From an uncultured Desulfobulbaceae bacterium (GTDB lineage Bacteria > Desulfobacterota > Desulfobulbia > Desulfobulbales > BM004): 10,184 bases of DNA. The notes below the pieces were generated by a model. That model saw nothing but the letters and a program-made list of their open reading frames with translations, was not told where the DNA came from and did not search any database. The position numbers and the translations under genes are program-made. Each line of letters begins with the position of its first letter. Within the stretch, counting starts at the first letter, position 1. Location: NCBI GenBank assembly GCA_947258675.1, contig CAMYJP010000163.1, positions 1-10,184 on the forward strand. The letters run 5' to 3'. This document shows positions 6,687 to 10,184 of this stretch, piece by piece.

Positions 6687-7448
6687 TCAACTTTCCGCCG
6701 GGGAGATATCTCCTGAAAGAACCTGATGCACCGCACCTTGCGCATCACGAATATGATACTGACCATAGTCATCAATTCCAAGCGCCTCCCCTGTAACAAC
6801 GTTACCTGCAGGGTCAAGCCAGCTAAGAATTTTTTCCTTCAAAGCATCCCGTGTCCGCCATTTTTCCAGAATTTTTTCAAATTTTCCCTGTTCCAGCAGA
6901 ACTATATTTGTTTCCAGATTGACGAGTATTGCTTCAAAAAGAGATTCCTTAGCATATTTTTTTCCAGAATATGCCTGCAACGAAGTTGCTTTATTGCGCA
7001 GAACATTAGGAAAATCTACTTCAGGAATTGATACATTTATGCCAACTCCTAATACAACCAGAGTGTCCCGACTTAGTTGATCCCCTCTGACAGGACCGGT
7101 TTCACAAAGGATCCCACCAATTTTTTTTCCATCAAGCAGCAGGTCATTGGGCCATTTTATCCCTGGCACCAATTGATACTCACTTTCAATTACTTCACAA
7201 ACAGCCACTCCTGCGGCCAGGGTAATTTTGGGTAAATCGGCAGCAATAAGTTTCGGAAAAAGAATCAAAGAAAAGTAAAGCCCGGTACCGGGGGGGGAAT
7301 ACCATTCCCTGTTTAACCGGCCACGCCCGCTAGTCTGTGTCTCAGCTACAATTACAGTGCCAGCCGCTGCCCCATTCGTACCAAGTTCTAAGGCAAGCAA
7401 ATTGGTTGACTCTGTCTCCTCAACCCTGATTATTTTGCGAATTTCCAT
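6687..7448 (-). CDS. birA: Biotin--[acetyl-CoA-carboxylase] ligase, catalytic domain only
   Basis: This cytoplasmic enzyme of 253 aa activates biotin with ATP and attaches it to the biotin carrier domain of carboxylases. It shows TESTN (12-16), the biotinyl-AMP loop TSGRGRLNREW (39-49), KWPNDLLLDGKKIGGILCE (98-116) with the catalytic lysine in KWPND, and GVGINV (134-139). The C-terminal about 45 residues form the small SH3-like domain. There is no N-terminal helix-turn-helix, so it is a group I ligase that should not repress biotin genes. The loop reads GRGRLN where GRGRRG is more usual; the essential first half is kept. A run of eight C on the coding strand (plus-strand G run 7290-7297) encodes Ser-Pro-Pro. 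ATG 7448 has no good Shine-Dalgarno (upstream ACCCCC). A TATAAT on the minus strand at 7518-7523 may be its -10 element. It is convergent with galU, with 88 nt between stop codons. Confidence 0.93.
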   Translation of the reverse strand: MEIRKIIRVEETESTNLLALELGTNGAAAGTVIVAETQTSGRGRLNREWYSPPGTGLYFSLILFPKLIAADLPKITLAAGVAVCEVIESEYQLVPGIKWPNDLLLDGKKIGGILCETGPVRGDQLSRDTLVVLGVGINVSIPEVDFPNVLRNKATSLQAYSGKKYAKESLFEAILVNLETNIVLLEQGKFEKILEKWRTRDALKEKILSWLDPAGNVVTGEALGIDDYGQYHIRDAQGAVHQVLSGDISPAES

Positions 7449-7517
7449 TGGGGGTATTCAAATAGTATGGATAATGGTCGGTTAAAAATTTGGAGCTCAT
7501 TAATTGAATAAAATCCA

Positions 7518-7523
7518 ATTATA
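7518..7523 (-). promoter_or_regulatory. Possible -10 element upstream of birA
   Basis: A perfect TATAAT on the minus strand lies about 70 nt upstream of the birA start. The best -35 candidates at 15-17 bp (TTGTTC, TTTGTT) match only 3/6, so this is weak support for a separate birA promoter downstream of the dsr hairpin. Confidence 0.28.
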
Positions 7524-7662
7524 TCAGAAAAGACTAAAGAACAAAACAGTCGGAGCAAATATCAAGAGAAGAGGTTTACTGGGGATGCAACGGAGGGTAT
7601 CAGGAAAACCGCATTACAAAATAATACGCTGTCCATCCAAGGAAGGATCACAGGTGAAGGCA

Positions 7663-7698
7663 TATCCTACAGGAGCTGAAATCAGCCCCTGTAGGATA
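7663..7698 (-). terminator. Strong hairpin just downstream of dsrD
   Basis: The arms TATCCTACAGG (7663-7673) and CCTGTAGGATA (7688-7698) pair perfectly over 11 bp. The inner sequence extends the stem by about four or five more pairs after one A-C mismatch. It begins 22 nt after the dsrD stop codon. No U-run follows on the dsr strand, so it may be a non-canonical terminator or a 3'-end stabiliser/processing structure for the dsr mRNA rather than a classical intrinsic terminator. Confidence 0.6.
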
Positions 7699-7720
7699 AT
7701 CATAAAAAGCTTAGAAAGGT

Positions 7721-7966
7721 TTATACGCCTCTCTTGTCTTCGTCTTTTGCTCGCTCTGGCAGAGCGTACATAGTGCTGCTGCCGGAAGACCAGAACATCA
7801 GTTTGCTTTCCCTGACCAGTTCATTAGCAATGTTTTTGATTGTCCGTGGTTTTATTGATGCATCATCCTTAAACCACTTATGCATATCTTTGAGATACAG
7901 TGCCGGTTTTTTTGCCTTGGTCATCTGCGCGATAATTGTTGCTTTTATTTCTTCCTTATCAGCCAT
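7721..7966 (-). CDS. dsrD: DsrD, dissimilatory sulfite reductase activator
   Basis: This small cytoplasmic winged-helix protein of 81 aa is encoded directly after dsrB in sulfate and sulfite reducers. DsrD has been described as an allosteric activator of DsrAB that speeds sulfite reduction. The recognisable core includes KKPALYLKDMHKWF (19-32), the helix RTIKNIANELVRESKL (41-56), the wing LMFWSSGSSTMYALP (56-70) and a charged tail (ERAKDEDKR, 71-79). The length is close to the usual 78-80 aa. ATG 7966 has a strong AAGGAG at 7 nt, and the gene starts 27 nt after the dsrB stop, so it belongs to the dsrABD transcript. Its presence points to a reductive sulfite reductase rather than the oxidative type of sulfur oxidisers. 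No dsrN (cobyrinate a,c-diamide synthase-like) follows; the next gene is birA after a 272-nt gap with a hairpin. Confidence 0.95.
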   Translation of the reverse strand: MADKEEIKATIIAQMTKAKKPALYLKDMHKWFKDDASIKPRTIKNIANELVRESKLMFWSSGSSTMYALPERAKDEDKRGV

Positions 7967-7993
7967 TTACTTACTCCTTGGTAATAAAAGGGT

Positions 7994-9121
7994 TTATTTT
8001 ATATGGCTTGTGAACTTAAATTGAGTGGATGTTCTCCAGGTATCATAGGCCAGACGGTAGTCATCGATGCTCTTATCCGTAAACGGAATCTCGCATTTCT
8101 CAAAGAATTTCTCCCAGCCGATCCTTTCAGCCCATTCGCCTACACGCTCATACTTATTGGCATCCTTGGCATACACTTCAAGGATATTTTTTACTGCAGC
8201 TACTGTTTCCGGCCAACGCGGTGGAGTGTTGGGCAGAAATGGGATAACCATTTTGGAGAATTTCGGCATGGACCTGGCATTAGATATTTTACCACCAACC
8301 AGGATTGCGATACCGTCACCTTCCGGATCTGCCAGTGGCATAGAAGGACACATGGTATAGCAGTTACCGCAGAACATGCAGCGATCAACGTTTACGGTTA
8401 CGCTTTTCACTTCTTCCCCGGCGGTGTTAATACCCTTCGCCGGCTTGACAGCACCCAGCGGGCACGAAGCAATTGCCAGCGGCAACTCACATACTGATGT
8501 AATTGTGTCATGGTCAATGAGCGGTGGCTTACGATGGACGCCAAGGATGGCGATATCGGAGCAGTGTACCGCGCCGCACATGTTCAGGCAGCATGCCAGA
8601 GCAATTCGAACCTGAGCCGGTAGCTGCATGCTCGTGAAGTGCTCGAACAGTTCATCCATGACCGCCTTGACCGGACCGGACGCGTCGGTTGCCGGTGTAT
8701 GACAATGTACCCAACCCTGAGTATGGACGATATTGGTAACACCGGCACCGGTGCCGCCCACCGGCAGCATTCCGTGGGCATTACAGGCATCAACCAACGG
8801 CTGTACCTTGTCAGCGGAATCGACCATAAATTCTACATTGTTCCTGGTTGTAAACCGCAGGATTCCATCACAATGCTGGTCAGCAATGTCACACATATCA
8901 CTGATCAATGAAGTACTGATCAAACGTGCGGAAGCGCAGCGTACTGTGTAGCATTCGGCCCCGGTTTCACTGACATGCTTCAAAACACCGGGTTGTGTGA
9001 TCTCATGGTACAGCCACTTGCCTTTGTTTTCCTTGATTACCTCAGGATAAAACTGTGCATAATGTGGCGGACCAATATCTGTTATTCTATCTTTCATCGG
9101 ATTTGCAGGATCAAAGCCCAT
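7994..9121 (-). CDS. dsrB: Dissimilatory sulfite reductase beta subunit
   Basis: This cytoplasmic protein of 375 aa is the beta subunit of the alpha2-beta2 DsrAB complex, which reduces sulfite with electrons passed to siroheme and, with DsrC, ends in sulfide. The cysteines for the siroheme-coupled [4Fe-4S] cluster are C140 (VHCHTPATD) and C177, C178, C182 (CCLNMC). Their spacing equals that of the D. vulgaris subunit. The ferredoxin insertion has C220, C248, C251, C254 and C258 in SCPLGAV and [12 protein letters not shown]. All are intact, so the catalytic site should be functional. ATG 9121 has an excellent AAGGAGG at 7 nt. Positions 8355-8371 match the widely used dsrB primer DSR4R with one mismatch, as expected for a bacterial dsrB. 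It is separated by 68 nt from dsrA and 27 nt from dsrD in the same operon, and is richer in G+C than the pit-side genes. Confidence 0.98.
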   Translation of the reverse strand: MGFDPANPMKDRITDIGPPHYAQFYPEVIKENKGKWLYHEITQPGVLKHVSETGAECYTVRCASARLISTSLISDMCDIADQHCDGILRFTTRNNVEFMVDSADKVQPLVDACNAHGMLPVGGTGAGVTNIVHTQGWVHCHTPATDASGPVKAVMDELFEHFTSMQLPAQVRIALACCLNMCGAVHCSDIAILGVHRKPPLIDHDTITSVCELPLAIASCPLGAVKPAKGINTAGEEVKSVTVNVDRCMFCGNCYTMCPSMPLADPEGDGIAILVGGKISNARSMPKFSKMVIPFLPNTPPRWPETVAAVKNILEVYAKDANKYERVGEWAERIGWEKFFEKCEIPFTDKSIDDYRLAYDTWRTSTQFKFTSHIK

Positions 9122-9189
9122 AATAAAACCTCCTTATATCTATTTACGACTCATTACGTCATTAGTTCTCATTAATAGCCCAGGCAGGA

Positions 9190-10184
9190 TTACATGGGGT
9201 GTCTTTTCCTGAACTCTGCAAGACTACGCTCAAATCCACCCTCTACTTCCTCGTCTTTCCAGAAAACGTATGGATTGGAGCGCGGCTCTTTCACATGCTG
9301 TGGTAACGGATCAACTTCCATAATTTTAAGGAAGGTCGGTAACCCGATTCGCTGCATTGACTCACCGATACGCTCACGGTTCTTGCCTTCTTCCATCCAC
9401 CAATCCCAGGCCTTTTCGAGCAATTCCTTGTATTCCTCGAACTCATTTTCCACGTCCATCTTGATAAAGGGTACAATCAAGGTGGCAAGCTGAGCACCGT
9501 CGAGGATAGGAGCCTTGGCACCGATGAGCACTGAAGCACCCTGGTCTACGCCCGGACGAAGAGCGCGCGGCATGACATTAAGGCAGTGCATGCAGCGGGT
9601 ACATTCAGAATTGTCGATTTTCAGTTCATCACCTTCCATCCACATACAGTTTGTCGGACACAGGTCAAGAACCTCAGTTTTAATGTCAAATGGCCCCCAG
9701 TCGCGGCCGGAATGAGAACCGCCGTTAGCCGGATACTCGCCACTCATGTATGCTTTGACAGCTGCCTGATCAATACGGATATTATCTCGCCAGGTGCCGA
9801 TAATGGCCATGTCGGAACGGGCAATGGCGGCAACGCAGTCATTGGGGCAGCCGGAGAACTTAGTTTTGAACTTATACGGGAAGGCCGGCCTGTGCAATTC
9901 ATCCTGATAAGTCATGGTGATATTATGGCAAGCCTCAGCTGTATCATAACATGCCCATTCGCAACGAGCTTGACCAAGACAACAGGAAGGAGTACGCAGG
10001 TTTCCGCCGGATCCACCGAGGTCAACACCGACATCATGGGTCAGTTCATAAAAAATCTCTTCCAATTCCTCGGTAAAAGTACCGAGCAGTACCAGGTCAC
10101 CGGTGGAGCCGTGCATATTGGTCATGCCGCTGCCGCGTCTTTCCCAGATATCCATGATCTGTCGTAAAACTTTTGTATTGTAAA
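9190..10184 (-). CDS. dsrA: Dissimilatory sulfite reductase alpha subunit (N-terminus outside window)
   Basis: This is the C-terminal part of DsrA. The frame stays open to the right edge (residues YNTKVLRQI precede the internal Met at 10155), so the real start lies beyond the window. By cysteine alignment with D. vulgaris DsrA (C177, C183, C221, C225), that Met corresponds to residue about 119, so roughly 110 residues are missing. Counting from it, the siroheme-cluster cysteines are C59 and C65 (CLGQARC) and C103 and C107 (CPNDC). The ferredoxin domain has C166 and C170 (CPTNC) and C185, C188, C191 (CTRCMHC). The C-terminus RSLAEFRKRHPM is typical. DsrA and DsrB form the sulfite-reducing heterotetramer. 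In characterised enzymes the alpha-subunit siroheme site is structural or inactive and the beta-side one catalytic. The TAA stop is at 9190-9192, and dsrB starts 68 nt further on, so the two are co-transcribed. No promoter can be seen. Confidence 0.98.
   Translation of the reverse strand, partial: YNTKVLRQIMDIWERRGSGMTNMHGSTGDLVLLGTFTEELEEIFYELTHDVGVDLGGSGGNLRTPSCCLGQARCEWACYDTAEACHNITMTYQDELHRPAFPYKFKTKFSGCPNDCVAAIARSDMAIIGTWRDNIRIDQAAVKAYMSGEYPANGGSHSGRDWGPFDIKTEVLDLCPTNCMWMEGDELKIDNSECTRCMHCLNVMPRALRPGVDQGASVLIGAKAPILDGAQLATLIVPFIKMDVENEFEEYKELLEKAWDWWMEEGKNRERIGESMQRIGLPTFLKIMEVDPLPQHVKEPRSNPYVFWKDEEVEGGFERSLAEFRKRHPM

Noticed and set aside
7504..7773. Plus-strand open frame of 89 codons in the birA-dsrD gap
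   Set aside because: It needs a TTG start, runs through the dsrD hairpin and overlaps the dsrD 3' end; the composition is lysine/arginine-rich as expected from AT-rich noncoding DNA.
8003..8497. Plus-strand open frame of 164 codons antisense to dsrB
   Set aside because: It lies wholly opposite a well-supported conserved gene, has no recognisable motif or ribosome binding site, and is explained by the codon bias of dsrB.
8732..8760. GC-rich palindrome GGCACCGGTGCC within dsrB
   Set aside because: It is fully explained by the Gly-Gly-Thr-Gly-Ala-Gly codons of a conserved DsrB segment.
9586..10167. Plus-strand open frame of 193 codons antisense to dsrA
   Set aside because: It mirrors the ferredoxin and siroheme regions of dsrA; the translation shows no family features. 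A shadow frame.

Overview
The window most likely comes from a sulfate-reducing bacterium of the Desulfobacterota (former Deltaproteobacteria). The right end carries dsrA (5'-truncated by the window edge), dsrB and dsrD, all on the minus strand. Both Dsr subunits keep their siroheme/[4Fe-4S] and ferredoxin-domain cysteines. DsrD is typical of reductive-type (sulfite-reducing) Dsr and is not found with the oxidative enzyme. By eye the dsr genes are richer in G+C than the rest of the window, which is AT-leaning.

Layout from left to right. 1-195 (-): 5' part of a small cysteine-containing DUF1858-like gene. 196-425: intergenic stretch with an inverted pair of 7-bp tandem repeats. 426-1466 (-): CaCA-family cation/Ca2+ antiporter. 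1617-1892 (-): small protein resembling the 'polyhydroxyalkanoic acid system' family. 1977-5379 (-), transcribed right to left: large PiT phosphate transporter with a fused C-terminal helical domain, then a DUF47/PhoU-like Pit accessory protein, then a thioredoxin-type arsenate reductase (ArsC). The spacings of 27 and 7 nt suggest one operon for phosphate uptake and arsenate handling. 5383-5725: divergent intergenic region with a perfect 31-bp tandem duplication over the pit ribosome binding site and start, a weak Pho-box-like site, and a galU promoter candidate. 5726-6598 (+): galU, the only plus-strand gene. 6687-7448 (-): birA (ligase only, no HTH). 7449-7720: a strong hairpin just after dsrD. 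7721-10184 (-): dsrD, dsrB and partial dsrA in the order dsrA-dsrB-dsrD.

Functionally, DsrAB reduces sulfite in the terminal step of sulfate respiration and DsrD acts as its small activator. The Pit-DUF47-ArsC cluster imports phosphate and can reduce arsenate that enters by the same route; no arsenite exporter is visible here. GalU and BirA are housekeeping enzymes for UDP-glucose and protein biotinylation.

I found no convincing new multi-gene system. The features most worth a second look are the duplicated translation-initiation region of pit, the pit-DUF47-arsC arrangement with two PhoU-like modules, and the heptamer inverted repeat at the left.
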